The position numbers were made by a program, and so were the translations under genes. From Isoetes taiwanensis (taxonomy: Eukaryota; Streptophyta; Lycopodiopsida; Isoetales; Isoetaceae): a stretch of DNA of 64,000 bases. A model generated the notes under the pieces. That model saw only the letters and a program-made list of their open reading frames with translations. It was not told where the DNA came from and made no database searches. Below, piece by piece: positions 25,196 to 35,251 of the stretch. The stretch spans positions 1,954,338 to 2,018,337 of the forward strand of contig JAJEKV010000110.1 in NCBI GenBank assembly GCA_021234155.1, given 5' to 3'. Positions within the stretch are counted from its first letter, which is position 1. Each line of letters begins with the position of its first letter.

Positions 25196-25885
25196 ATCAT
25201 CAAAAGGACCTCGGTTATTGGTCTACCGTATTCATATTCAATGAACAATTCATCACCAATACACAAAGTTTTATAGCATAAACCATGATATATCTCCCGT
25301 CAATTTTAAGCCTAAAAAATCTTCTTGGTCTTTGTTTGCCTCGACAAATTCACAATTGGTAGCTTCAGGATTCTCGATAGAGCTATTAATAAAAGCGACA
25401 AGGTTTCCATGCAACCGAGGGCGACCATCAATATATGTGAAGCTTGTGTAGTCCTTTGGGCTTGGATATTGTTAGTGCATTTGAATTTAGGCCATAGATG
25501 AGCATGCGCCATTGATGCTTACTCAATTTATGCCAAGTGTGCGAGTTATATTCGGGACCTACATATGGCATTAAAGGAACGATCGTACCATCTTTGACTT
25601 TTGTATTAGTCATAATATATAATCGAGGCCAGCACCGGGGACCGACTATTTTTAATCATATGCGCCTACCCCAATATGTAAATTGCTCCCCATAAATAAT
25701 TGGCTTGCCTCTAGGCCATGCATTGAATTTCTTACGATCTTTATCTCGTAAAAGGGCTGGACCAAATGGACTAGTGAAGGTGGAAGATTATTTTCTTCTA
25801 CATGATCTAGTACATTCCAATTTTGATGAACATTGTCATTCCCTCCAATCTTGGCAGCGGCCATTGCCGCGGCGAGTTCTATCAC
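25196..25885 (-). pseudogene. SET-domain-like protein fragment carried in the CACTA element, frame-broken
   Basis: Reading right to left, four blocks in three frames resemble a SET methyltransferase domain. An N-terminal-like GVGAYD lies near 25655-25672. GPEYNSHTWHKLSKHQW follows at about 25505-25556. The block HGNLVAFINSSIENPEATNC (about 25355-25411) resembles the SET pseudoknot motif (GN..RFINHSC..NC). Last come IMVYA and CIGDELFIEYEYGRP (about 25215-25290), like the closing V.A...I..GEEL..DYG segment. SET domains transfer methyl groups to lysines, typically on histones. Frameshifts fall near 25435 and 25270-25320 and at the left of the first block, so the frame is not intact. The canonical NHSC is NSSI here, so activity would be doubtful in any case. 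Capture of a host gene is inferred. Confidence 0.5.
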
Positions 25886-26323
25886 GTAATGGGATACTCT
25901 TTGAGGAAGTTGATGGCTTTCTTTTTGTAGGGTTTTCTATGAGCGCATTCATAGTATCAACATCATCTACTTCCAATGACAACATAACCCCAAAATCTAT
26001 ATCTTGCTGCTGAGCTCACTTCATTCTCAATTTCTTCCTAACAAAATACAAGCAAACTAAGTTAAGGCGTCGATTCAAGTACATGAGAGTAGTTGATTCG
26101 AGTTCATGAGATTAGTGTATTATACCTGCGTTGGAATACCCCACATAATGCGTCACGAGAACCTTTGGATTTGTCGGGCATTCACCATATTTGTCAACAT
26201 GGTCGAGGACGGTCTTTCTCATCCGTTTTATTTGTCCTTTGCACATCGAACAATTGCAATATAACCGCTCTGTCAAGTACAAGCGCAAAAAAAAAAAAAA
26301 AAAAGTAACATCAAGATATAAAG

Positions 26324-26536
26324 TTAACTAATCATTCGAAACATGTTTATGGTACATACATCGGCGGCATTCATTTCATGCACACCACCAAAGCCTCTAG
26401 GAAGACTAGGTCCACTAGGTCTAATTGGACTATTTGTGGCAATTGTTGGGGTAACATTCTTGCGCAAGTCGCCATGTAACTTTCTCAAAGCTTTCTGTCT
26501 CACTTTACGTTCAAATTCCTTCTGACGTTCGTCCAT
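26324..26536 (-). pseudogene. Short charged reading frame upstream of the SET-like segment, unrecognised
   Basis: A 70-codon frame starting MDERQKEFERKVRQKALRKL, with a strongly basic and acidic N-terminal helix and then a Pro/Gly-rich segment. Its position and strand would suit a first exon of the SET-like gene, but no splice link can be shown. I do not recognise it. Confidence 0.25.
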
Positions 26537-26687
26537 GTTGTTTTTCTAGTAAACAATAAAAATATTAATAAAAAACCATGTAATAATATAATAAATATAA
26601 ATATCCATGTTTTTTTTAGATTTTATCAAATGTTTATTCTTAAGATTCAGATTCATACAACGTTTATGAAAAAGCATTTGATTGAAG

Positions 26688-26875
26688 GGTGCCTGAACCC
26701 GATACATCTAGTCCTCTCCATTTGAAATGGAGTCGACTAGTACCTTATATTCACGCAACCTTTCAAATCTTTTGTAATCTATGAAGATTGAAACTTCTGT
26801 TCTAAGGTGCATAAACCCGATACATCTAGTCTTCTCCATTCGGGATGGAGCCGACCAGTACCTTGATCATGCATC
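26688..26875. repeat. Two-copy repeat, about 117-bp period
   Basis: Copies beginning 'ggtgc..(t/a)aacccgatacat' at about 26688 and 26805 share 'ctagtc(c/t)tctccatt', then a ggaatggag-like palindromic segment and 'cgac(t/c)agtacctt'. The core resembles the three-copy repeat at 12368-12712. Confidence 0.65.
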
Positions 26876-27074
26876 CCTCAAGTTTTTAACATACTTTCAA
26901 GATTCAATCTTCTAATCTATTAGCATTTGGAGGTGTTTAACTCTAAAACCACAAAGATTAACAAACTAGCAGAGATCTTACCTTATGAAGACCCACGGGC
27001 GCAAAAAAATCCGAAACAAACGAGTCAAAATAACAAAGGAATGGTAAATAACCCGGGCGGGTTCCCGCCATATT

Positions 27075-27250
27075 TAACGTCGTTTATCGGCGTGCACGTG
27101 TGGCGTCGTTTAACGGCGCCAAAGGGCGACGTGTCTTGACACCCGGGCATGCCCGTCGGCAGGGCGTCGGATACCCCTCATATGCCGTCGGATGATCATT
27201 CGTCGTTTAATGGCGTCAAATGATCATAACGTTAAACGTTAAGCGGCGGT
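27075..27250. repeat. Inner cluster of CACTA arm-type repeats
   Basis: GTCGTTTATCGGCGTG, GGCGTCGTTTAACGGCG and related units lie left of the terminal right arm, separated from it by about 580 bp of other sequence. Confidence 0.65.
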
Positions 27251-27778
27251 GATTTTAACATACTTGAGAAACAACATACAATACAAATAACACAAATAAA
27301 TAAAAAAAGATTGTTCCCATTCATAAAATAAGCTTATACAACAACAACACAAATAGATAAAAAACTTATTGTTTCCATTCATAAAAAAGCATACATTACT
27401 TATGTCCATCGAGGGGCGTGGCGGTTTGATGCAACCATTTGCATCATTATCCGCACCATTAATGTCGTTTTCTCTTTGTTTGACTTCGAGAGCCATTCTA
27501 CCCGGTCGTTCCCGCATGGAGCGCCCGGATGTTAGTGCAATCGAAGCTCCTTTTCACTCATCTTTGCCCGCGATGGTGAAGGGAGGGTTCTCGGCCCGGG
27601 GAGAGCGGGGGGTTCTTTGGAGTTGTCTTCCCTTGGAGGAGGAGGATTCTTGCTAGAAGGAACATATCAGCCTTGAAGGTGGTCTTCAAGCTAGGACCAT
27701 TATAGCAAAATAGGGAAGAACACTCAAAAGATAAGAATAACAGCTGACTCTTGATGGATCCACTTATAACGTGGATGT

Positions 27779-27803
27779 AGGGTTAGGGTTAGGGTTAGGG
27801 TTT
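27779..27803 (+). repeat. Short TTAGGG-type telomere-like run
   Basis: Four GGGTTA units in a row. The usual plant telomere unit has one more T (TTTAGGG). A run this short could equally be a common promoter or intron motif. Confidence 0.5.
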
Positions 27804-27832
27804 TATTTGGCCAAAAAAAAAAAAAAGAACTA

Positions 27833-28434
27833 CGTGTGGCGTCGTTTAACGGCGTCGAGGCCGTCTGTCGGCGCAGCCGGCGAGCCCGGCACCCGGCACC
27901 ATGCCCGCAGAGATGTGACCGCCGGGGCGTTATTGCCCGCGTCGTTCCAGGCGGCGGCCTTTAATCTTGACGGTACCCGGCAGCTGCCCATTTCCACGGG
28001 GGCGGCGGCGGTCACTTTGTGAAACGTCGTTGAGCGGCGTGCGGATTGGCGTGTTTTGACCGCGCGAGCTGCCGGTAGCGGCGTACCATGCCACGCAAAT
28101 CCGACCGTCGACTTTGTCGGCGTCGTTCATGCCAACATGGCGCGTCTTGACACCCTTGGTACCCGGCAACCGCCCATTTCCACCGCGGGGGCGGCGGCGG
28201 CGTGGGCTACGTGAGGCGTCGTTGAGCGGCGTGCCGGCCCGGCGTGTTTTGACTTGCGGGCACCCGGCAGCGGCGATACCATGCCAGCGCGGGCAAATCC
28301 GACCGCGTCGGCCACGACAGCGTCGTTGAACGACGTCGAAACGACGTTGTCGTCGTTGAACGACGATGTCGTCGATGATCGACGACGACCCGTCGTTCTT
28401 CGACGTCTCTACGTCGTTGGACGTCGACTATCCC
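27833..28434. repeat. Right subterminal repeat arm of the CACTA element
   Basis: About 600 bp of CpG-rich repeats, including GGCGTCGTTTAACGGCGTCG at its left edge. It ends in a dense run of ACGTCGTTGAACGACG-type inverted units next to the terminus. Phrases such as 'gcgtgttttgac' and 'cacccggcag' recur two or three times, so this arm is made of larger duplications of about 120-130 bp. Confidence 0.75.
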
Positions 28435-28442
28435 TTGTAGTG

Positions 28443-28445
28443 ATT
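28443..28445. repeat. Right 3-bp target-site duplication (ATT) of the CACTA element
   Basis: ATT following TTGTAGTG, matching 7608-7610. Confidence 0.75.
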
Positions 28446-28448
28446 TTT

Positions 28449-28471
28449 GGGTTGCCCGTAGGGGGCAACCC
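28449..28471. other. Perfect hairpin just outside the CACTA right end
   Basis: GGGTTGCCC, a short GTAG-containing loop, then GGGCAACCC form a 9-bp perfect stem. No transposon role is established. Confidence 0.5.
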
Positions 28472-28733
28472 TCTTGTTGGAGGGTAGAGTGACGGTTTGA
28501 AGGCTTGGATTCGTTTTGATGATAATATGCCTCGGAATATCCTATGTAAGCGGATGTGATGGGTTGGTTTTTTCTAGGGTTTTCGTGAGGCCCAGTGACA
28601 GTTAGACGGTGAGGATTCGCCTGCGATGTAGCTGATCGATGGCACGAATGCTTCCTTTTTCTTTTGTCCCGGCCCTTGAAGTTAAGAGGCAATCTCTATG
28701 ATGTTGTGAGTATTGGTGTTGAAGCTTTTTCGG
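28472..28733. other. Spacer between the CACTA element and the cupin pseudogene
   Basis: No feature identified. It may include 5' sequence of the cupin remnant. Confidence 0.4.
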
Positions 28734-30552
28734 TCATGGCAGATATGCACAGTTTGCCCTAAAGCCGGTTCCGGAAATGGGCCCAGAACACGGCATTTTG
28801 CATGGCCAGTTTTTACTTTATTCAGGAGGATACACTCTTGCTTCAACCGGAAGAAGGCGAAAGACCGTTTGTTGCAATTACCAAGGTATTTTCTTCTGCT
28901 TGGTCCAGAATTTGGTTTATGCATGGTATCACTTTCGTGTTTGGTTTTAGGAAATCAAGGCTTTAAATAATGGGCAACTAAGGAGTCTTATGCATGTGAA
29001 GTTCTGCTGCCCAAACCAGAGCATGAGGTTAAAACCAAAGTGGGATCTCTGCTAACATGGCCCCAGGACGCTCCGGCTCTTCGGCATTTTAATGGGGACA
29101 TGTCTCTCTTGAAGCTGAGGTCTGGCGGAATCTTCACACCCATGTATGGAGATCTTGATAGTATCTGCTATGTTTCACAAGGTCACGCAACTGCAGGCTT
29201 GTTGCACCCTTCCGGCATGCCCACCAATGTGAGGTATGTCTTTTGTTTCTGTTCAAAAACAATCTGTATATTACTTAGGTAAGTAATTTTATGCCTTCAC
29301 TTATCATTTGTTATCCTCTTGGTTTATATGCTTGAACGCTTCTTGTTACCATTCATTATCCTCTTGGTTTGTATGCGTGAACGCTTCTTGTGATCATTTA
29401 TTGTCCTTCTGGTTTATATGCTTGAACGTTTCTTGTGATCATTTGTTATCCTCTTGGTTTACATGCTTAGAGTGCTTCTTGTGATGTAGAAGTTGAACGT
29501 TTGTGGCAATACTACAGGTATCTTGCAGTAGGTGATGTGTTGGCCATACGTCCTGGCTGGGTTTAGTTGGCTTTGGAATTCTGCAGACACAGAGTTCAGA
29601 TCCATTTGCATTGCAAATGCCCATGGACCATTCAGGAAGTACCAATCCTTTTACTTGCCTAATCTTCTTCGAGGTTTTAGCAAAGAGATATTAGGTGCCA
29701 TGTGGGATTTGGAAGAAGAGGTGGTTAGAAGAATCAAGGGCTTGCTTGAGTCTCAAAATTCTACTGCATTCGCTCAAATTCAGCAGGTTTTGCAGCTCTT
29801 TTGTGTCTTGCAATACAAAGTTAGTTTTAGGAAAGCAAGTTACTAATAACATTAGTTTTCATGCAGGACCTAGGTCCCTTGAGGCATAATGACATGTCTG
29901 GTAATTATGCATACAACATGAGGACATCCAGACCTGATATAAGTGTGAGGGCTGGATGGATGACCATATTGAATGCAAACAAGCTGAAGGTGCTAAAGGA
30001 GGTAGATATGGGAGCCATGATGGTAGGGCTGAGTTGAGGTGCGATGTTGAGTCCGCAATGGATGAAGAGCCAAGGTCAAATGATGCATGTGATAAAGGGA
30101 GAAGGAAGGGCACAAATAATATCTCCTAGTGGAGACCTTATGTTGAACGAGGTGTTGAAGGAGGGGGATATCTTTGTTGTACCTGCTATGCATCCCTATG
30201 TTTTAGTAAGGAATCTCTCTTTGCTGTCTTTTACAGATTTAGTATCATGTAGTTCATTTTCTCCCAAGTGTTCTTGCGTGTTTTGTTGCCATATTGAATC
30301 CTGGTGTTGCTTGAGTAGATGAGTGAAGATGCTAGTATGGAAGTGATTTGCCTTCACATTGGAGAAGATGTTACTCTTCATCAGCTTCGCGGTTCAGTCC
30401 GAGTTGGAGGGATTCAGCCGAGCTTCTTCTTTGCTTTCTTTCAATTCTACCACAAAAAAAGACGCCAAATTCAAACTGGTCGCCTCCACGATGATACTAT
30501 ATTTTTTTGGGGTGCTCGTTCTCAAGAGCAAGGAGGACATAGTTATATGTAG
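28734..30552 (+). pseudogene. Cupin (11S/7S seed-storage-globulin-like) multi-exon pseudogene
   Basis: Exon-like blocks with matching splice sites lie at about 28800-28890, about 28980-29233, 29518-29786, 29867-30205 and 30319-30552. Block 2 has SLLKLRSGG..TPMYGDLDSICYVSQGHATAG, a first cupin barrel. Block 3 has YLAVGDVLAIRPGW, then a helical stretch with FSKEILGAMWDLEEEVVRRI. Block 4 is the second barrel (GQMMHVIKGEGRAQII, LKEGDIFVVPAMHPYVL). The two-barrel order and acidic linker match the 11S/7S storage globulins. Breaks: TAG at 29564-29566, a one-base frame change a few codons later, and TGA at 30035-30037 between GLS and GAML. The first block also has an in-frame stop (28767-28769). Expression is not indicated. 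Splice phases between blocks 2 and 3 agree, supporting descent from a real gene. Confidence 0.7.
29302..29484 (+). repeat. Four-copy tandem repeat, about 46 bp, inside a cupin pseudogene intron
   Basis: Units of the form tcatttgttatcctcttggt, then 'ttatatgcttgaacgcttcttgtg', repeat four times with small changes. Confidence 0.7.
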
Positions 30553-30592
30553 GTTAGAGCATATACTTGCCAAATATAAAATGTGTATATGT

Positions 30593-30818
30593 AAGTTTGT
30601 GGTCATGATGTAGTCATGTCTCGTGTTTATAAGATCATAAATGGGATTGTGGACTTCTGAGTGACATATTTGAGTAAATGATGCATGTAGTTATTTTATT
30701 TTCTATAAGTTTGTGATCATGATGTAGTCGTTTCTCGTGTTTATAAGATCATAAATGGGATTGTGGACTTCTGAATGACATAAATGATGCATGTAGTTAT
30801 TTTATTTTCAGCGACATA
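30593..30818 (+). repeat. Tandem duplication of about 115 bp
   Basis: The segment containing 'catgatgtagtcatgtctcg', 'aaatgggattgtggacttct' and 'atgcatgtagttattttatt' occurs twice. The second copy lacks about 14 bases that reappear at its end. Confidence 0.7.
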
Positions 30819-32339
30819 TTTGAGTAACAAATATGGTCAGCCAACCGTAGAATTGAATTGAATAGAAAGACCATGAATATAAACTAACATACAAGAGGAC
30901 AAGAGGGTCGAATGGACTAACAAGAGATGGTCGAATGGGCTAATAAGAGATGGTCGAATGGGCTTCTTAATGCAAAATAGAACCTTACACCTTAATGCAA
31001 AATAGAACCTTACATCCCATAGCAACAATGGAGATGGTTGAGTGGGCTCACGTCTCTTAATGCAAAATGAAGTCTTACATCCCATAGAAATAATGGAGAT
31101 GAATGTATTAGCAATCAATTACTAGAGCATATAATATATGTTTAAGCACTAAAGAGGCAAATTCTTGCATTAGTAATTAGATCCATAAATATCCCCTACA
31201 ACTATTGCAAACTATTTTGCAAATTGCGTATAATACTCCAGCATAGGCATTCCTACGCATGGGTATTATCACTTATGTATAGGTATTATACCCATACCTA
31301 CGTATGGGTATTATATATAGGGAATACAAGGAGTATATACACCATAGTGTAATATTCATACGAATAAAAGGGTAATAAAAGGACAAAAAAAGATAGGTGT
31401 CACAAACTAGAGTCTTAACCTTGTCTTATAATTTTAAAATATCGCTTTTATAACATGCAACAGGTTTTGTGCATGTGGTTCATCTATTTGTACAGTTTTT
31501 TAGACACTCTAGATTGGAAATATAAAGCCTACCTACTATATAATGGCATGCAAGATGATGACTGGTAAGCTCAAGAAATCCAAAGCTTACATATTAGTGT
31601 TTAGAACTTTTGATTAAGATTAACTGTTCTATAGTTCATTGCAGGTGACGGAATCTCTTTCTCCAATGTGCGTTCTCACGTTTACTCAAATATTGGATAA
31701 AGATCTGTTACTAAATCTAGTTAGGCGTGGTTTTAAGAGTTTTTCTAAGTAACTCCCCCTTATTTACACGCTGGAGAACATAATGACCAAATCTCGGCCA
31801 TTGTGGAAGGGATATCCTTAAAAATGCTAAAAAACCTAGCATTCTTGCCACCAGCTTGACATCCCTAAATTCAAAAAACCAAAAGTATAGATATACCATG
31901 AAAACCTAAACTAAATGGTTGTGATTGAAATCCTGCCATAATTCTGGCCTCATGTTGATTGGAAAAAATCCGCTTCTTTAAGCGATTAGACATTGTTTTG
32001 GTTTGCTTTCTTCGAGTAATTCCACATGCATCAATGGGTCCTCCAAAGGGCAACCAAGGCTCGAATTTGACGGCTTTCACGCCTGTTCTTTGGATTTTTG
32101 CCCGTTAAAACAGGTGGAAAATATTTTTTTTTGGCAAATGAAGGGCAGCACTTGGGCAATTGCCCGTCATAGGGAAGGAAAACTACAAGACATACTCGTC
32201 ATTTGAAAGGTTAGGAACAGAGAAATGCCCGTCATTTTTTCTTGCTATATATCTATATATAAATTCTATAATTTATATTGAAATAGATTATTATCCCATT
32301 TTCTAAACGAATTTAAAATATACATTTTAGAAACCAATG
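30819..32339. other. Intergenic, local repeats only
   Basis: 30890-31095 has several copies of 'agatggtcgaatgggct' and 'taatgcaaaatagaacctta'. 31235-31320 contains inverted copies of 'cctacgcatgggtatta', able to form a hairpin. No gene is supported. A frame at 31717-31899 (minus) has no recognised motif. Confidence 0.45.
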
Positions 32340-32818
32340 AACCATTGACTTAGAAATATCTTGCATGCTGTATTGGATGCACTTGCTAGGAGGTTTGAAG
32401 ATGTGAGTGAGATATTTAATGCCATGAAGTTCTTCAATCCATCCGCATATGCTGTGGATGATGTTGTAAGGGATGACAAGACTAAAGAATGGTTGGAAAA
32501 ATTGCTTGCCAAGTTTGCTTCAAAAGTAGACATGGCTAGATGTTTGAGTGAGAGGGAGGATTTCGTTGAGACACTTTTCAGGGCTGCCAAGAACAAAGGG
32601 ATGGTGATGGCTTGGACTATTTGTAAAGAAAGTTGGTGGGAAAGTTTTCTAGCATTGATGAAATTATGGCAATATTGGTCATTCCTAGAAGCATGACCTC
32701 TTGTGAGAGAGGTTTCTCCCGTCAAAATGCTATTAAGAGTGCAATAAGATCGAGCATGAACTTAGAAACACTTTTTTTTTTATTGAAGGACGTCATTCTA
32801 TTCATCATCACATCATGA
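32340..32818 (+). pseudogene. hAT-type transposase C-terminal fragment (ZNF862-like), frame-broken
   Basis: A first frame (about 32361-32640) encodes a helical segment with LARRFEDVSEIFNAMKFFNP and CKESWWESF. After a frame change near 32633-32650 it continues as IDEIMAILVIPRSMTSCERG, then FSRQNAIKSAIRSSMN. The SCERGFS...IK...R..M pattern is the hAT C-terminal dimerisation signature (SCERSFS..K...R), and zinc-finger-protein-862-like relatives share the LARRF...F.P layout. No zinc finger or catalytic core is present, so this is a relic. The same region occurs in open form at 55081-55980. Confidence 0.65.
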
Positions 32819-32861
32819 GTACATTCTACATCACTTTATTTTACATATCACATGAAAGCCA

Positions 32862-33049
32862 ATCCACTACCTAGGCGCGATATGCTAGGAGTTGCTTTGT
32901 ATGTGATTATCGAGTACATATGGCAGGTTTAAGGTCTCTACTACAGGATCAGTTGATCCACTACCTAGGCGCGATATGCTAGGAGTTGCTTTGTATGTGA
33001 TTATCGAGTACATATGGCAGGTTTAAGGTCTCTACTACAGGATCAGTTG
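32862..33049. repeat. Perfect 94-bp tandem duplication
   Basis: Two copies beginning 'atccactacctaggcgcgat' at 32862 and 32956, identical along their length as far as I can read. Confidence 0.85.
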
Positions 33050-33185
33050 GTCATACTTGAACCCGTGATCTCGGGGCAATGGATTTTAAGGTCCCCATTA
33101 CTAGACCGATATTGGTCAGGTTTGAACCCGTGACCTCGGGTGTGGCAGTTTAAAGTCCTGCCACTAGACCATGCCCCGAAATACT
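33045..33185 (-). mobile_element. tRNA-like SINE sequence, partly duplicated
   Basis: On the minus strand there is GGCATGGTCTAGTGGCAGG (A box TGGTCTAGTGG), then about 40 bases later GGTCACGGGTTCAAACC (B box GGTTCAAACC). A second, weaker copy follows (GGTCTAGTAATGG ... ACGGGTTCAAG). This spacing is that of a polymerase III promoter in a tRNA-derived SINE. Clear ends and target duplications were not found. It shares the TGGTCTAGTGG box with the SINE at 4885-5057. Confidence 0.5.
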
Positions 33186-33470
33186 TAGAACTTAAAAACA
33201 CTTGATGCCATAATGTGTGTATCATTGTGGAATGAACCTTTTGAAAGCATAGATTGGCAAGCATATTACAAGGACTGCAGAGATGTTTTTTGAGGAAAAA
33301 AACTGGTTTCTGTCATCTTAAAATTTTTTATTGCATTTGAAAGGCTTTAATTTAGGAATTACCTATCACGCGAAAGGGGAAAAATTATTTTGCCCGTCCC
33401 TAGAAAATTAAGGGTGGGCTGTCAAATTCGCACACTGAGGGCAACCCATTGATGCGTTAGCATCTTGCTT
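33186..33470. other. No recognisable feature
   Basis: AT-rich sequence with a 'gcccgtccctag' phrase similar to one near 32167. No gene is seen. Confidence 0.4.
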
Positions 33471-33477
33471 TTCTCTT

Positions 33478-33840
33478 TTCCAAATTTTCATATTTAAAGA
33501 TGAATTAATTGCCCTCCACATTCCCTATAAAGCATTGTTTTCTGTCATGAAATCCATCGCAAAATTAATACATTGATGATACTTCCGTAATTGCTAAAGC
33601 AACTAATATCCATTCTTGTGAATATCAAAATATGTTGTTGACAAAAGTTGCAAAGACACACATTTACTAATATGGGTTTAAGTAGAATTAAGATCTCCCT
33701 TGACAAAAATATACAAGTTTAAGTGGCAAGGGGTATGATAAACCATTTCTGCTCCATGGGTCAAGATAATTCACCAACTCCTCTAGTGTTTAAAAAGCAT
33801 TTTGATAGATTTCTCAAAACACCATAACATAAAACACTAC
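33478..33840 (+). repeat. Dispersed repeat family, copy 3
   Basis: Matches 7170-7475 (cgtaattgctaaagcaacta ... accataacataaaac) and the 'gaattaattgccctccacat' part of copy 1. It lacks the GC-rich hairpin present at 7273-7289. Confidence 0.6.
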
Positions 33841-35251
33841 CCTTACTACATGGATTTAACATAAAACTAAACTAACCTTACTACGTAGATGTAGCATGCA
33901 CTTAGTATCCTACCGACGAAAAGTGACTATAAATAAAGAAGCAAGAGATAAAGGGATTTGAACCCTCGGTCTTCCATTACTCTCCTCCTTGAGAGTCCTC
34001 TTCAATTCTCTCCTAATCTTAAAGAGAGCATTTTATATACCATATTGAAGACTTAAAAGAACCCCTTCACCATGACGGCCCTGCCTTTGCCTCTGCTTAT
34101 GAAAACAATGCAACAAAAGTCAACAAAAACGAGTGCAAATTAGGAGATACAAAAGCCACCACGACACCACGACGAGTTTCCAAAAAAAGACAAGGATAAA
34201 CACAAAATAACGAAAAAGAAAGCAAACGCCTGACAAAGCCCGAAGAATTGGAAGCATCACGGCTCCTTTCTCACACGTCATAGAACCCAAAGCATTAGAT
34301 GCATCTCAAGTTATACACTAATAAACATATAGATGCCACCCCAAGCATTTATATAAGGAATATAAATTTTTTCAACCGCTCAACTGATCATTCATGACAA
34401 TGTTATATTACACTCCTTCGAATTGCTACTTTTTCTTAGTAAAGTATAAATGCCGAGTTGTTAAAAGAAAATATGATCACAAATAAAACCACTAAGACTA
34501 TATCAACCTGAGGGCACAAAACCCATCACCTCACACGAGGGAAAACACTCTTGCAATATAAACTTTATGGAATGTGGGAGTTGGACCCCAGATGAATATA
34601 CTTCGACGATGGTTAAATCGTAAATTTCTTGGTCCCCAAATGAACATACAAAATAAGCTAACATATTTAACACTCAGACCTTGGTGATGGTAAATCATAC
34701 CTTCCAAGGAGTCGAACCTTGCCTCCTAACCAAGGCAGCTCCGTTCAACCAGAAGACTATCTTCAAAAGTCTCATAAAAAAGCTATCAAACATACATATC
34801 ACCTTGCTATAATTGAACAGAATTTAAAAACCTCCAAATTCAGGATAGCTACTTTTTGTAGAAAAATTAGCTACTTTTTGTTCTGTTAAAGTTTAAACAA
34901 CCAGCAACCCAAAAGTTTATGCTGAGGCTAACGAAGACGAAAACAATTTCTAGGTGTTCAATAATTTACACAGCATAAAGATACAAATCCAGGAAGGGAC
35001 ATTTAACACCATCCTGATCCTGGGCTATTCAGGTATGCTAATAGAATTATCATACACAAAACGGTAAGTGTGTAGGTCCTAAAAGCTCAGATCTGCGCCG
35101 TGATAGGCCTGCATTAGTATGCTTAGCTAATATACATGCCTGCTGTCTTTAATCAGAAACTAGATTCCTCGGGCTCATGGAAAACTAGGCGTCAATTTTG
35201 ACAAATTTTCTACAGTCCACCCGCCTGCCTGGGAAGGAGTTAACCTACAAG
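33841..35251. other. Intergenic, possible SINE fragments
   Basis: Two minus-strand B-box-like sites occur: GGGTTCAAATCCC near 33955-33970 and GGTTCGACTCC near 34702-34712. The second is preceded by an A-box-like TGGTTGAACGG near 34745-34755. They may be SINE remnants. Nothing else is recognisable up to the RRM gene. Confidence 0.35.

Larger units (their letters stand above)
7611..28442 (-). mobile_element. Giant CACTA (En/Spm-type) DNA transposon, 20.8 kb
   Basis: The element begins CACTACAA (7611-7618), ends with its exact reverse complement TTGTAGTG (28435-28442), and is flanked by the 3-bp repeat ATT. Both ends carry dense GGCGTC/GCGTCG subterminal repeats, as expected of CACTA elements, whose subterminal motifs bind the TNPA-type protein. 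The minus strand encodes a decayed TNPD transposase (Transposase_21, DUF4218-like and DUF4216-like segments) at about 21.9-24.6 kb, so the element is oriented right to left. Other contents are a SET-like reading frame, a GC-rich tandem repeat array, purine-rich stretches and several minisatellites. The many frameshifts and stops make it non-autonomous now. Internal clusters of the arm repeat suggest earlier nesting or internal duplication. The inverted repeats match for only 8 bp. Confidence 0.85.

Noticed and set aside
33045-33185. Functional tRNA gene
   Set aside because: A and B boxes are present, but no acceptor stem pairing or complete cloverleaf can be made, and the motif is duplicated, so a SINE is preferred.
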